Part shown: one piece after another, positions 42,181 through 50,450 of the stretch
How the letters are laid out: every line of letters starts with the position of its first letter
Numbering within the stretch: position 1 is the stretch's first letter
Source of the DNA: Streptomyces sp. TRM49041
GTDB lineage: Bacteria; Actinomycetota; Actinomycetes; Streptomycetales; Streptomycetaceae
DNA length: 64,000 bases
Assembly (NCBI RefSeq): GCF_008271805.1
Contig: NZ_VSRY01000101.1
Location: 1-64,000, forward strand
Direction: 5' to 3'
The notes under the pieces: model-generated
Database searches by the model: none
Told to the model about the DNA's origin: nothing
What the model saw: the letters and a program-made list of their open reading frames with translations, nothing else
Made by a program: the position numbers and the translations under genes

Positions 42181-43032
42181 TCACGTGACCGGCCGGTCGC
42201 CGAGGCGGGCGGCCAGCTCCGCCGCAGGGCCGGTCGGTTCGCCGCCGTGGAGGAGTTCGACGTGGTGGACGAGTCGGGGTTCCACGAGAGGGACGGCGGT
42301 GGCGCCGGGGGCGGCGGGGACGGTGACCGGAAGGAGAAGCAGGCCGTGTCCCGCGGCGGCGAGGGCGCTCAAGGTCCGGACGTCGGTGCCGTCGTAGCGG
42401 AGGGCGGCGGGGCGGAAGCCGTACGTGCCGTGGGCGGCGCGCAACTGGTCGAGCGGCAGCCCGGCGGCCGGGGCGTCCAGCCAGCGAGCGCCGGTCAGGT
42501 CGCCGAGACGCAGCCCGGGGCGGTCGGTGAGGGCGTGCCCGGCGGGGAGGTGCACGGCGAGCGGTTCCTCGGCGACCCGGATGCCGCCCGGCGGGCCGCC
42601 CGGCGCGGCCACGCGGTCCACGAGGCCGAGGTCGGCGGCGCCGTCGGCGAGGGCGGCGGGCACCGCGTCGCGGGGCTCGACGCGCAGGGTGACGCGGGCG
42701 GTGCCGGGCAGCGCGGCGAGCAGCCGGGGTAGGGCGGCGAGCGGGGCGGTGACGACGGTGAGGTGCGCGGCGGGAGATCCGGCCATCCGGGCGAGTTCCG
42801 CGCGCGCCGCGTCGAGGCGCAGTAACAGGGGACCGGCGTACTCGAGCAGCCGCGCCCCGGCCCGGGTCGGAACGACGGGGCGCCGCGTCACCAACGGCAG
42901 GCCGAGGTCGCGCTCCAGGGCGGCGATGTCCTGGGCCACGGCGGCCTGGCCGCGGCCCAGTTCACGCGCGGCCGCCGAGAACGACCCGAGCCGGGTCACC
43001 GTCACGAACGTACGCAGGAGGTGGGGGTCCAT
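42181..43032 (-). CDS. LysR-family transcriptional regulator
   Basis: 283 residues. The winged HTH is at 1-60 (LLRTFVTVTRLGSFSAAARELGRGQAAVAQDIAALERDLGLPLV), followed by a shortened LysR substrate-binding domain. ATG 43032 lies six bases after CAGACT on the reverse strand (43039-43044), so a leaderless transcript is likely; longer starts would be non-conserved. The co-inducer and the targets are unknown; the kinase gene upstream is transcribed in the same direction, 114 bases away. Confidence 0.82.
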   Translation of the reverse strand: MDPHLLRTFVTVTRLGSFSAAARELGRGQAAVAQDIAALERDLGLPLVTRRPVVPTRAGARLLEYAGPLLLRLDAARAELARMAGSPAAHLTVVTAPLAALPRLLAALPGTARVTLRVEPRDAVPAALADGAADLGLVDRVAAPGGPPGGIRVAEEPLAVHLPAGHALTDRPGLRLGDLTGARWLDAPAAGLPLDQLRAAHGTYGFRPAALRYDGTDVRTLSALAAAGHGLLLLPVTVPAAPGATAVPLVEPRLVHHVELLHGGEPTGPAAELAARLGDRPVT

Positions 43033-43146
43033 ACCCACAGTCTGAACGGCGACCGCGGCACACCGACGCGGGGAGCCGGTCGCGAGGCCGGGGACTTGGC
43101 CGAGGGCCGTGCGGCAGCCCATCGCCGGTGCCGGGCCGACCGGGCG

Positions 43147-43782
43147 TCAGTCGAGTGGTACGACGAGGTCGGCACGGGCGCGGCCGGGGGCGATGAGGCG
43201 GGCGTTGGGCTCGTCGGAGTCGTGGACCCAGCGCTCGGCTCGGGCCCGGGTCCTGCCGTGGCGGACGTGGCGTTCGACGAGTCGGCGGACACGGCAGCGG
43301 TCGTCCAGGTCCAGGAACCACACCTCGTCGAGGAGGGCGCGGACCGGCGCCCAGGCGGGGTCGTCGTACAGGAGGTAGTTGCCCTCGGTGACCACGAGGG
43401 GTACGTCGGGCGGGACCGGGACGCTGCCCGCGACGGGTTCCTCCAACGCCCGGTCGAAGGCGGGCGCGTAGACCGTGACGCCCGGTTCCGCGGCGCGCAG
43501 CCGGGCGAGCAGCGCGGCGTACCCGGCGGCGTCGAACGTGTCGGGGGCGCCCTTGCGTCCGGCGCGGCCGAGGCGGTCCAGCTCGGCCTGCGCGAGGTGG
43601 AAGCCGTCCATGGGGACGAGGGCGGCGAGCCCGTCGAGCCGTTCGACCAGGCGGGCGGCGAGCGTGGACTTGCCCGCGCCGGGCGGCCCGGCCAGGCCCA
43701 GGATGCGCCGGGTGCCGGGTACGGCGAGGCGACGGGCGCGGTCGGTGAGTCCGGCGAGCTGCTGCGCGTCCATGCGGCACAT
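43147..43782 (-). CDS. Uridine-kinase-like P-loop kinase
   Basis: 211 residues. Walker A is GLAGPPGAGKSTLAARL (about 29-45), a DGFHLAQAELDRLGR substrate region follows (about 60-74), TEGNYLLYDD (about 131-140) and a lid RLVERHVRHGRT. It resembles the uridine/fructose/pantothenate kinase group; the substrate is not clear (fructose and nucleosides are both possible). ATG 43782 with GAGAGG seven bases upstream is preferred; ATG 43773 is an alternative. Confidence 0.75.
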   Translation of the reverse strand: MCRMDAQQLAGLTDRARRLAVPGTRRILGLAGPPGAGKSTLAARLVERLDGLAALVPMDGFHLAQAELDRLGRAGRKGAPDTFDAAGYAALLARLRAAEPGVTVYAPAFDRALEEPVAGSVPVPPDVPLVVTEGNYLLYDDPAWAPVRALLDEVWFLDLDDRCRVRRLVERHVRHGRTRARAERWVHDSDEPNARLIAPGRARADLVVPLD

Positions 43783-43910
43783 TGTGCCGCCTCTCAACTA
43801 GTGGCTACCAGGCGGTAGCTGGAGCGCCGCATTCCGTCCACCATGTGACGTGAGCATGTCGAGGCGTACGTACCTCTCCCCCCACTGGACACGACCGAGG
43901 AGCGAACCTC

Positions 43911-44558
43911 ATGCATCGACGAAGCGGCACACGGCGCTGGAGCCTCACCCTGGCCGCCACGGCGACCCTGGCCCTCGCCTGGCCGGCCCAGGTGACCGCC
44001 GCGGCCCCCGCACAGCCGCCCGCCCTCACCGCGACGCACGGCGGCCTGGCCCAGCTCAAGGGCGTCGACTACGCGACCTGGCAGCGCGACGTGGCGGCGG
44101 TCGTCGACACCGCCCGCCCCTACCTGGAGCAGCGCATCGCGAACGGGTCCGGCGAGAAGCTGGCGCTCGTCCTGGACATCGACAACACATCCCTGGAGAC
44201 GGACTTCCACTACTTCTGGGAGTACCCCACCCCCGCCGTCCGCCCGGTCCTCGACCTGGCACGCTACGCCCACGCACACGGCGTGGCCGTCTTCTTCGTC
44301 ACCGCCCGTCCCGGCATCATCCACGACCTCACCGCCCACAACCTGAAGGCCGTGGGCTACCCGGTGGCCGGCCTGTACGTCCGCGACCTGCCCGATCTGT
44401 TCGAGGAGGTGGCCGCGTACAAGACCGGAAAGCGCGCCGAGATCGAGGCGAAGGGCTACACCGTCATCGCGAACATCGGCAACCGCCCCAGCGATCTGAC
44501 GGGGGGCCACGCCGAGCGCACCTTCAAGCTCCCGGACTACGACGGCAAGCTGTCCTGA
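43911..44558 (+). CDS. Secreted HAD-family acid phosphatase (class B-like)
   Basis: 215 residues with a signal peptide (RRSGTRRWSLTLAATATLALAWPAQVTAAAP, probably cut after Ala-31). HAD motif I is LVLDIDNTSLET (about 85-96), motif II FFVTARP (about 125-131), lysine in YKTGKRAEIEAKGYTVIANIGN (about 166-187). It releases phosphate from organic phosphomonoesters outside the cell. GAGGAG precedes ATG 43911. Another phosphate-related gene, phoX, lies at 55.7 kb. Confidence 0.82.
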   Translation: MHRRSGTRRWSLTLAATATLALAWPAQVTAAAPAQPPALTATHGGLAQLKGVDYATWQRDVAAVVDTARPYLEQRIANGSGEKLALVLDIDNTSLETDFHYFWEYPTPAVRPVLDLARYAHAHGVAVFFVTARPGIIHDLTAHNLKAVGYPVAGLYVRDLPDLFEEVAAYKTGKRAEIEAKGYTVIANIGNRPSDLTGGHAERTFKLPDYDGKLS

Positions 44559-44622
44559 CCGCCCGGCCCGGCCCGGCCGCGCTCCGGCCCGGTGCCCGTC
44601 CGCGCGGGCCGGGCTGCCCGGA

Positions 44623-44658
44623 CTCAGTCCTCGTCGGCGACGAGCCGCAGCGAGACGG
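44623..44658 (-). pseudogene. msrB 3'-end stub at the left border of the island
   Basis: Bases 44623-44650 are identical, over 28 bases, to 50450-50477, the 3' end and stop of the intact msrB. They encode LRLVADED plus stop. The next eight bases, CGAGACGG, are identical to 47664-47671 at the broken end of the second msrB copy. It is therefore the missing tail of that copy rather than a promoter or gene of its own. Confidence 0.8.
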
Positions 44659-44817
44659 GGGTGTGAGATGGGCAAGCGTCGATGATCCTGAGTGCTGTAT
44701 TGGGTAGTTCGACGCGACCGCTCTTCACGCTCCGTGACCATGAAATATGGTGGGGCGTACACGGACTGTGCTCATAGGATGCGCAGGAACTGCATCGACT
44801 ACCTGCGGGGGACATGT

Positions 44818-45160
44818 CGAGAGAGCGGTGGCGGAGGCACCTCGCGGGTGTTCCGCTGCTTGCGGCGTGACTCTGGTGCCCCGGTGTGGCTGAAGCTCAC
44901 GCCGGAGCCAGTGATTGCCCGCGAGGAGGCCGAAGCCCTGCGAGCCTGGGCAGATATGCCGTTGGTCGTCACTCTGCTGGCAGCGGACCGCGCCGCTGGG
45001 GCCCTGCTGCTGGCGAATGTGGAACCGAGTGCCGGTGCGGCAGCTCGCTTGGAATCTGCCCGAGGTCGCGGCCCTGCTTCGAGCACTGCACTCGGTACTG
45101 CGGCCGCTCTCACACCGGATCGACTTCCTGTTCGACTTGACTGAACGCAGGATGACGGCC
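44818..45160 (+). pseudogene. Fragment of a streptomycin-6-kinase-type aminoglycoside phosphotransferase
   Basis: One frame reads VFRCLRRDSGAPVWLKLTPE and IAREEAEALRAWADMPLVVTLL, up to LLLANVEPS; another frame continues VPVRQLAWNLPEVAALLRAL and SHRIDFLFDLTERRM. The two fit one APH(6)-like protein with a frameshift near 45020. The N-terminus is not recognisable and the catalytic HGD region is absent, so it is inactive. Confidence 0.7.
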
Positions 45161-45290
45161 GGCCCGCGCGAACGGCGTGGTTGCCCCGACGGCGCCGGGA
45201 CTGCGGCGTGTCTGTCGTCGACAGCAAAGGCGTGAACGGTCCTGTCTCGCAGCCGGGTTGCAGCCATGGCCCGGCGTGGGGGCCCTGTTG

Positions 45291-45836
45291 TCAGTGTTCT
45301 GCGTGATCGCCATGGTCGGAGGTCTGGGCCGCGCCCCACTGGTGGAGGGCGTCCACGAGCGTCGGGTCCGCGGTGCGGAACTGGAGGGCTGCGCCGTCGG
45401 ATCGTTCGGTGTAGGTGATATCAATGCGCCTGGCCCCGGTGGCGAGTTGCTGAAGGCCGGGCATCGCGGTTCCGTGGATCGCCGCGGGATCGGCGTAGTC
45501 CCCTGTGCGGAAGCGTTCGGCTTCGTGCGTGAGGTGTTCACGGATGAGGCGCACCTGTTCCGCGTCCACGGGGGCGTCGCTGACGACTTCCTCCCGCAGG
45601 CCGTCGGCCGTCGGGATGAACCGGTGTGTCGTCCGGTCGAGGTCGAACGGCATCACTGAGGCGCCGTTCCGGGCGACTTGTTCTTGACGGGACTCACCGT
45701 TCGATGACCCGCATCCGGCAAGCAGCGCGGCGCCAAGGGAACCGGCGGCGAACGCGGCAGCGCAGCGCCGTCGCCACGAGGCGCGAGTCTGCCGTCGGGA
45801 CGGGGCCTTAGGTGCCGGTCGGGTGGTCGAGGTCAT
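45291..45836 (-). CDS. Lipoprotein of unknown function
   Basis: 181 residues. A basic N-terminus and a hydrophobic stretch end in the lipobox LLAGCG (Cys at about 42), so the protein is probably anchored outside the membrane. The mature part has PFDLDRTTHRFIPTADGLREEVVSD and EQVRLIREHLTHEAERFRTGDYADPAAIHG, conserved in actinobacterial proteins sometimes mislabelled as aspartate carbamoyltransferase; no such active site is seen. DHGDHAEH at the C-terminus is His-rich and may bind metal. It overlaps the MarR gene by 29 bases, an operon with it. Confidence 0.68.
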   Translation of the reverse strand: MTSTTRPAPKAPSRRQTRASWRRRCAAAFAAGSLGAALLAGCGSSNGESRQEQVARNGASVMPFDLDRTTHRFIPTADGLREEVVSDAPVDAEQVRLIREHLTHEAERFRTGDYADPAAIHGTAMPGLQQLATGARRIDITYTERSDGAALQFRTADPTLVDALHQWGAAQTSDHGDHAEH

Positions 45837-46269
45837 GGCTTGCTTCCTCCAGCAGGTGCAGGGTGCGTATGACTGTGCGGCGTTGCGCCTTGGGGACGCG
45901 GTCCAGCAACTCGGTGAGCCGCTCGGCGCGCCGTCGGGAGACGTCGGCGGCCACTCGTTCGCCCTGGTCGGTGAGCCCCACGAGCTGCACGCGGCCGTCC
46001 CCGGGATCCGCGACCCGGTCGACCCACCCGCGTGCCCTCAACTGGTCCACGAGTCGGCTCGTCGTGGACTTGGTCAGGTGCAGCCGTTCACCCAACACCC
46101 GTTGGGGCATGCGCCCGGCGCGCAGGGTGGTGACTGCGTGCGCTTCGGCCGTGGACATCGCCGCGCCGCATGGCGTGCGGTCGGCGTCCAGCAGGCCGAA
46201 CGCGCGGACGAAGTGAACGAAGGCATCGGCGAAATCCTCCGCCGAGTCGCCGCTACCGAGATCAGACAT
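45808..46269 (-). CDS. MarR-family transcriptional regulator
   Basis: 153 residues. The winged helix-turn-helix is at about 35-110 (EAHAVTTLRAGRMPQRVLGERLHLTKSTTSRLVDQLRARGWVDRV, then the wing DPGDGRVQLVGLTDQG). ATG 46269 is six bases after a -10 (leaderless). It likely represses its own gene and the lipoprotein gene through the dyad at its promoter. The base composition is slightly lower in GC than the flanks. Confidence 0.8.
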   Translation of the reverse strand: MSDLGSGDSAEDFADAFVHFVRAFGLLDADRTPCGAAMSTAEAHAVTTLRAGRMPQRVLGERLHLTKSTTSRLVDQLRARGWVDRVADPGDGRVQLVGLTDQGERVAADVSRRRAERLTELLDRVPKAQRRTVIRTLHLLEEASHDLDHPTGT

Positions 46270-46275
46270 GGTTGC

Positions 46276-46305
46276 AATCTAGAACTATCTAGTCCCGACT
46301 TGCAA
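46276..46305 (-). promoter_or_regulatory. Promoter and operator of the marR operon
   Basis: On the reverse strand TTGCAA (46300-46305), an 18-base spacer and TAGATT (46276-46281) form a good promoter six bases before the ATG. The dyad CTAGA-ACTA-TCTAG (46279-46292) overlaps the -10 and spacer, and TTGCAA occurs twice (46272-46277, 46300-46305). Autorepression by the MarR protein is likely. Confidence 0.6.
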
Positions 46306-46397
46306 CTATCCCTAGCTATCTCCGGTTGTCTGCACAGTCCCTTGTCGTGCCGCCTGACGAAGGCCTCCTGCGGTCAGCTGCGGCCGTAGGCTCGTGC

Positions 46398-46968
46398 TCA
46401 CCGTGAGTGGTTGCCAGCGGCATAGTGGTGCCAGGTTTCCTCCGGCTTCGGCTGCGAGTTGGGCGGTGGTGTCGTCGTGGTAGCCGAGCATTCGGGCGAC
46501 CACCGGTGCGGGGGCCTGGAGCACGAGGTGGCGGATCGCCGCCGTGAGTCCCCGCTGGGTGGGGAAGCCCAGGTGAAGGAGCCGGAGTTCCAGAGTGTCC
46601 GGGGTCATGGGTTGTCCGGCCCGGCGGCCGGGGAAGAGCCATCGGGCGTCGGGGTTAGCTGCGGTCCTGGTGTTCGGTCACTGGCCCAGGTAGTCCAGCA
46701 GCATCCCGGCGAAGGGGACGGGGACGGGCGACGGCGGGCCCCCGAGCCGGACGAGGATCTCGCTGTCCTTGTACTGGACGTCGTCGGTGCCGAGCCGGGC
46801 GATCCGGGTGATCGGCTGCGCGTAGAGAAGGACGAGTACTGCGGCGACGCGGTCCTGGAGCGGCACGTCGTCGCGGGTCACGAGCTGTCGCAGCAGCGCG
46901 AGCCACTGGTGCTGGGCGAGCGGGGCGGGGTTGCTCGTGGAGCGGTGCCCCCGGGCCCGGGCCCTCAT
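46398..46968 (-). pseudogene. Tyrosine-recombinase-like pseudogene (C-terminal part)
   Basis: The reverse frame reads PLAQHQWLALLRQLVTRDD, VLVLLYAQPITRIARLGTDD and PVPFAGMLLDYLGQ, then an in-frame TGA at 46678-46680. The same frame continues RWLFPGRRAGQPMTPDTL and TAAIRHLVLQAPAPVVARML, then GYHDDTT. A one-base insertion near 46440 shifts the end; without it the protein would close TWHHYAAGNHSR and stop at 46398. The RH...LGYH..TT pattern resembles the box II region of phage-type integrases, but no clear catalytic Tyr is seen. The N-terminus is missing. Confidence 0.6.
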
Positions 46969-46995
46969 TGCGTTCGGCAGCGGAACTCGCGACGC

Positions 46996-47535
46996 TCAAG
47001 CAGAACCGAGCTGAGTGCATTCGCCGTTGGTCTCGAAGAGCTTCAGCGAGGCGTGAATGCTCTTCAGGTCAGCTGCGGCACCGCTGAGTTCCAGAGCAAC
47101 GGCTGCCGTGAGGTTGTCCCTGAGCAGTGGCTGCTGAATCTGTTCTATGAGGTCTAGAGCCCGCACTGCCCGAGCATTCTGCTCTGCGTCCTCACGAAGG
47201 TCAGCCAGTACCTGAATCATCATCCTCCGCTCTTCGGCACGGTTACGGAAGAAGAAGAACGACAAGACCTGGGAAAAGGCTCCAGCAGCGGTCACGACCA
47301 CGGCCAGCACCAGGTCATCCGCACGATAGATTCCGACCAGAATCCCTGCCGCGATGATCACATATCCCAGGACCGCAGCTGCGATCGCGGCGAAGAAGCT
47401 CACGTCGGCTCGTCGGCCGACCTTGGTGTAGTAGGCCTTGAGAAGCTGAGAGAGGGCCACCTGCGCCGGGGCCTGTGTCCCCTCGGGGGGGGGGAGCCTC
47501 AACTGCTCTTGCGGCAGGCTGCTGTGGCCGGACAA
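46996..47535 (-). CDS. Two-transmembrane hypothetical protein, TRADD-N-associated type
   Basis: 179 residues. A Pro-rich start is followed by LSQLLKAYYTKVGRRADVSFF, two membrane segments (about 45-68 and 72-92), then a charged coiled region (FRNRAEERRMMIQVLADLREDAEQNARAVRALDLI). The layout resembles the two-TM domains that accompany TRADD-N-like domains in predicted conflict and signalling systems, but I cannot confirm this. TTG 47535 is the only upstream start; no ribosome site is visible. A run of nine G at 47485-47493 lies within the first 20 codons, so the 5' end could shift frame. Confidence 0.45.
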   Translation of the reverse strand: MSGHSSLPQEQLRLPPPEGTQAPAQVALSQLLKAYYTKVGRRADVSFFAAIAAAVLGYVIIAAGILVGIYRADDLVLAVVVTAAGAFSQVLSFFFFRNRAEERRMMIQVLADLREDAEQNARAVRALDLIEQIQQPLLRDNLTAAVALELSGAAADLKSIHASLKLFETNGECTQLGSA

Positions 47536-47663
47536 GGCAGAGCTTGACGCAACCGGACGCCGATGCTCTGCCTGCGACTAGTACGCACACAGAGTAACGG
47601 TCAGCGCGATTCGGCCGGAGAACACGCGACACCTGAACATGCGGTCCTACCAGTCTCAACCCC

Positions 47664-47865
47664 CGAGACGGAGTTGATGCAGTAGCGCTGGTCCGTCGGG
47701 GTCGAGTAACCCTCGCCCTCGAAGACGTGACCCAGGTGGGAGCCGCAGAGGGCGCAGCGGACCTCCGTACGGACCGTACGAGCGGTCCTCGATGAATTCG
47801 ACAGCGTCGGAGTCCTTCGGGTCGTAGAAGGACAGCCAGCCGTCATGGTTCGCATATTCACACAA
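47664..47865 (-). pseudogene. Frameshifted and truncated second msrB copy
   Basis: Two reverse frames carry Msr[21 protein letters not shown], continuing FIEDRS, then after a small deletion [20 protein letters not shown] and [11 protein letters not shown]. The first 100 bases from 47664 are about 90% identical to the intact msrB; the 5' part is more divergent, so this is a paralogue rather than a recent copy. The N-terminus is missing and the C-terminal LRLVADED lies 3 kb away at 44623. Confidence 0.78.
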
Positions 47866-47978
47866 CTCACGGTCGGGGCCCTGTCCCTCGGTTCGGCGTG
47901 GGTCCTCGGCTGTGCAAGGGCCCGGAGTCACGCGGACCCGACAGAGTCGGTGTCAGTGGCACCGCATACGGTCTGCGC

Positions 47979-49370
47979 ATGGTTGGCCAGACCCCTTCGA
48001 CACACGACTTCGCGACCTGGGAGCCTCTGATGCGGCTCGTGCGAGCCGCCCATGGGGAGCGCCTTGCTGTCCCCGGCGGTCGCGTCGCGGGAGACATCGG
48101 CCAGGGCGGTTGGAGTGTGCCCCTCCCACGACGGATGCCGCCGCTGGGCCGAGCAGCCCAGGTTGAGGACATGCAGGACGAGTACGACGCGGTGGAGCGG
48201 GTGCGCAACGCGCTCTTCAAGGACGGCATCGATGCCGTCTCGTTCACTGTGGAGATCTCACGCACCGGGAAGACCGTGCTTCGTCTACTCAAGCCCAGCC
48301 CTGCTGTGGAGCCTGGCATCGGCCCGCACCCGGGGGCGCTCATCCTGGTCGAGGGCTCCCTTCCCGAGCCCTGGCACCGTCTCCCCGATCCGGTGCCTTC
48401 GGCGGTGCCGGCGCCGTCGGCGGACCCGGCGCTGCTGGAGCAGACGCTGCGAGAACGTCTACCCGACGCCGTCGGTGCCACCAAGGCCGAGATCGCTGCC
48501 GCGGAGGCACGCCTCGGCATCGTGCTGCCCGACGAGCTCAAGGCGCTCTACCAAGTGACACAGGCCGACTGGGAGGATTGGGGTGACGACTACGAGGCGG
48601 CGCAGCACCACTCCAAAGAGGTCCGCTGCGAGCTCTCCGGGCTGGAGGACCTGTACGTCGCCGAGGCAGCGACTCGCTACTGCCCCTGGCAGTTCGCGGC
48701 GATGGAAGCGGTCGACACCCGGCCCGACGCCGTCGTGCAGCAGGTGGTCGGCTCACCTGGCTGGATCGTCTTCGGCGACAACGGCGGCGGCGACCGGCTG
48801 GCCGTCGATCTGACGCCCGGCCCGCGCGGACACACGGGGCAGGTCATCATGCTCTCCCACGAGGAGAGCGTCGGCGCCGCGCTGGTCGCCGACTCCCTCA
48901 CCGACCTGATCCTGGACCGGCCCAGCGCGGAACCCGCCCGCCGGGAAGAACGGCAGCCGCCGACCGTGGCCTGGGTCAACACATCGAGCCTGGGCAGCAT
49001 TGAGGCGGCCGTCCATCCGGGCTTGGAAGTCCTGTCCATCGGCGTGTGGGACGGTGCGCCGCTCAGCCTCGCTCCCCTGGCCGGCCTGCCGCGACTGCGA
49101 ACCCTCACCGCATACGTCGGCACACTCGCCGACCCCCTGGAAATCGCCGAACTCACCGGGCTGGAGTTCCTGGAGCTCGGGCCCAAGGAGTGGCGCGTCC
49201 TCATCGACGCCGGAGCCGTTCCGCGCAGCCTGTCGGCAGCCGCCATCGAGGTGCGTCACGGCGAGGATCCCCTGGCCGTCGCGGACCTCGCCAACGAGCT
49301 CCTCGCCCTCTGGGACCGGCCCCCGATCATCCAGACCGTCATCGAAGGCGACCTCGGTCCAGTGGCGTAG
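47979..49370 (+). CDS. SMI1/KNR4-family (SUKH) protein with C-terminal LRR-like part
   Basis: 463 residues. Residues about 1-130 are an unrecognised domain; residues about 145-330 match SUKH proteins (TKAEIAAAEARLGIVLPDELKALYQVTQADWEDW ... WIVFGDNGGGDRLAVDLTPGPRGHTGQVIML); residues about 350-440 contain leucine-rich short repeats (APLAGLPRLRTLTAYVGTLADPLEIAELTGLEFLELG). SUKH domains often serve as immunity proteins against polymorphic toxins; no toxin gene is adjacent, so this is an orphan. TACGGT ends six bases before ATG 47979, giving a leaderless mRNA. Confidence 0.75.
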   Translation: MVGQTPSTHDFATWEPLMRLVRAAHGERLAVPGGRVAGDIGQGGWSVPLPRRMPPLGRAAQVEDMQDEYDAVERVRNALFKDGIDAVSFTVEISRTGKTVLRLLKPSPAVEPGIGPHPGALILVEGSLPEPWHRLPDPVPSAVPAPSADPALLEQTLRERLPDAVGATKAEIAAAEARLGIVLPDELKALYQVTQADWEDWGDDYEAAQHHSKEVRCELSGLEDLYVAEAATRYCPWQFAAMEAVDTRPDAVVQQVVGSPGWIVFGDNGGGDRLAVDLTPGPRGHTGQVIMLSHEESVGAALVADSLTDLILDRPSAEPARREERQPPTVAWVNTSSLGSIEAAVHPGLEVLSIGVWDGAPLSLAPLAGLPRLRTLTAYVGTLADPLEIAELTGLEFLELGPKEWRVLIDAGAVPRSLSAAAIEVRHGEDPLAVADLANELLALWDRPPIIQTVIEGDLGPVA

Positions 49371-49514
49371 GCGGTGGTTATCCGGCGTCCCACTCGCCGG
49401 AGCGCCGTGGTTGGCCTCACAGCACCCGCGCCTCACAGGGCACTCGGCCACGCCACGGTTACGAAACCCGTCCGCAGCCGCCTGCGCGGAGGGGTCACTC
49501 CACAGACGTGGGCG

Positions 49515-50435
49515 TCATCCTCGGCTGCGGTGCCGCCGCCGTGCAGCAGTCTCCCGTGCCAGCAAGCAGAGGCTGCCTATCGCCGAAGGCCCTGACGATC
49601 GTTCGATGAGCCCGGCGCCGACCGCGCGTACGGCCTCAAGACGGAACTGCTGCACGCCGATCAGCGCGCGAATGAAGGGCTTGTTCGCGGGGCTCACCGT
49701 ATGCTCCAGCGGCCTCGCTGACTCCAGTGCGGTCGCGGCGGCGTCGGCCTGGGTCTGGATCAGACGGTTGACTGCCGGGCTCTGCGGTCTGCCCGGCAGC
49801 AGGTCGTCCGGGCTGATGCCGCAGTCTTCGAGGGCCTCCACAGGGATGCCAAGTCGCCCTGTGCGGAGATCCGCCGCGAGGTCTTCCAGGAAGTCGAGAC
49901 GCTGCATCGCCGAGATCAGCCTCTCGCAGCAGCTGATGAACTCGTCCAGGCCGGGAGACCCGGCAGGAGCCAGAAGGCCCGCCGTGAGCATGAGGGCGGG
50001 CAGTGAGTAGCCGGTGACGTACCGGTCGAACTCCGCCTCGGTGGCGAACTCCTCCCAAGCGACTTCCAGCGCGGCCCCGTCGAGAAAGTCCCCGACACGG
50101 GCCCGCATGTCCGGGTGCCGCTCTGCGGTGTGAGCGAGCACACGCAGCACCGGAAGATCGGCGACTCCGGTGGTACAGGCCTTCTCTACCAGCCCGGTCC
50201 ACTCGGCCAGGGCCGCCTTCCGCTCGGCTGCCCCGCCCTGGTCGACACGGTTGTCGGTCTCGTGCATGAAGGCGACGGCCGCGACGACGTCGGGTTGGAG
50301 AGCCGACGGCAGCAGAAGCCGTACGGCCAGGTACTCGGCTCGCGCGAAGCGGGCAACCACACGCCGCTGAAGCGCGTAGTCGCGCCGCAGCGACGGGTCC
50401 GCTATGCCCGCCTGCCGCAGGACGCGCCCCCACAT
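49515..50435 (-). CDS. Squalene/phytoene synthase family protein
   Basis: 306 residues of the trans-head-to-head prenyl synthase fold. Both aspartate-rich motifs are present: DNRVD (about 61-65) and DFLED (about 180-184), with RRVVARFARAEYLAVRLLLP at the N-terminus and HETDNRVDQ. It would couple two prenyl diphosphates. No carotenoid or hopanoid gene lies near, so the product is unknown. AGGGGG precedes ATG 50435. It lies inside the msrB-bounded accessory region and may be imported. Confidence 0.75.
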   Translation of the reverse strand: MWGRVLRQAGIADPSLRRDYALQRRVVARFARAEYLAVRLLLPSALQPDVVAAVAFMHETDNRVDQGGAAERKAALAEWTGLVEKACTTGVADLPVLRVLAHTAERHPDMRARVGDFLDGAALEVAWEEFATEAEFDRYVTGYSLPALMLTAGLLAPAGSPGLDEFISCCERLISAMQRLDFLEDLAADLRTGRLGIPVEALEDCGISPDDLLPGRPQSPAVNRLIQTQADAAATALESARPLEHTVSPANKPFIRALIGVQQFRLEAVRAVGAGLIERSSGPSAIGSLCLLARETAARRRHRSRG

Positions 50436-50450
50436 GCGTTCCCCCTGTGC

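Larger units (their letters stand above)
44651..47663. mobile_element. 3.0-kb insertion inside an msrB paralogue
   Basis: The element is bounded by the direct repeat CGAGACGG at 44651-44658 and 47664-47671. Removing 44651-47663 joins the 44.6-kb stub to the 47.7-kb remnant and restores the reading NSVS-LRLVADED, as in the intact copy. Inside are a kinase pseudogene, a lipoprotein, a MarR regulator, a tyrosine-recombinase-like pseudogene and a two-transmembrane protein. No intact transposase or integrase and no terminal inverted repeats are visible, so the mechanism (old site-specific integration or illegitimate recombination) is open. Confidence 0.6.

Noticed and set aside
44624..44815. 63-codon reverse ORF ending in SLRLVADED as a separate gene
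   Set aside because: The end is the msrB stub; the rest has no start signal or family match.
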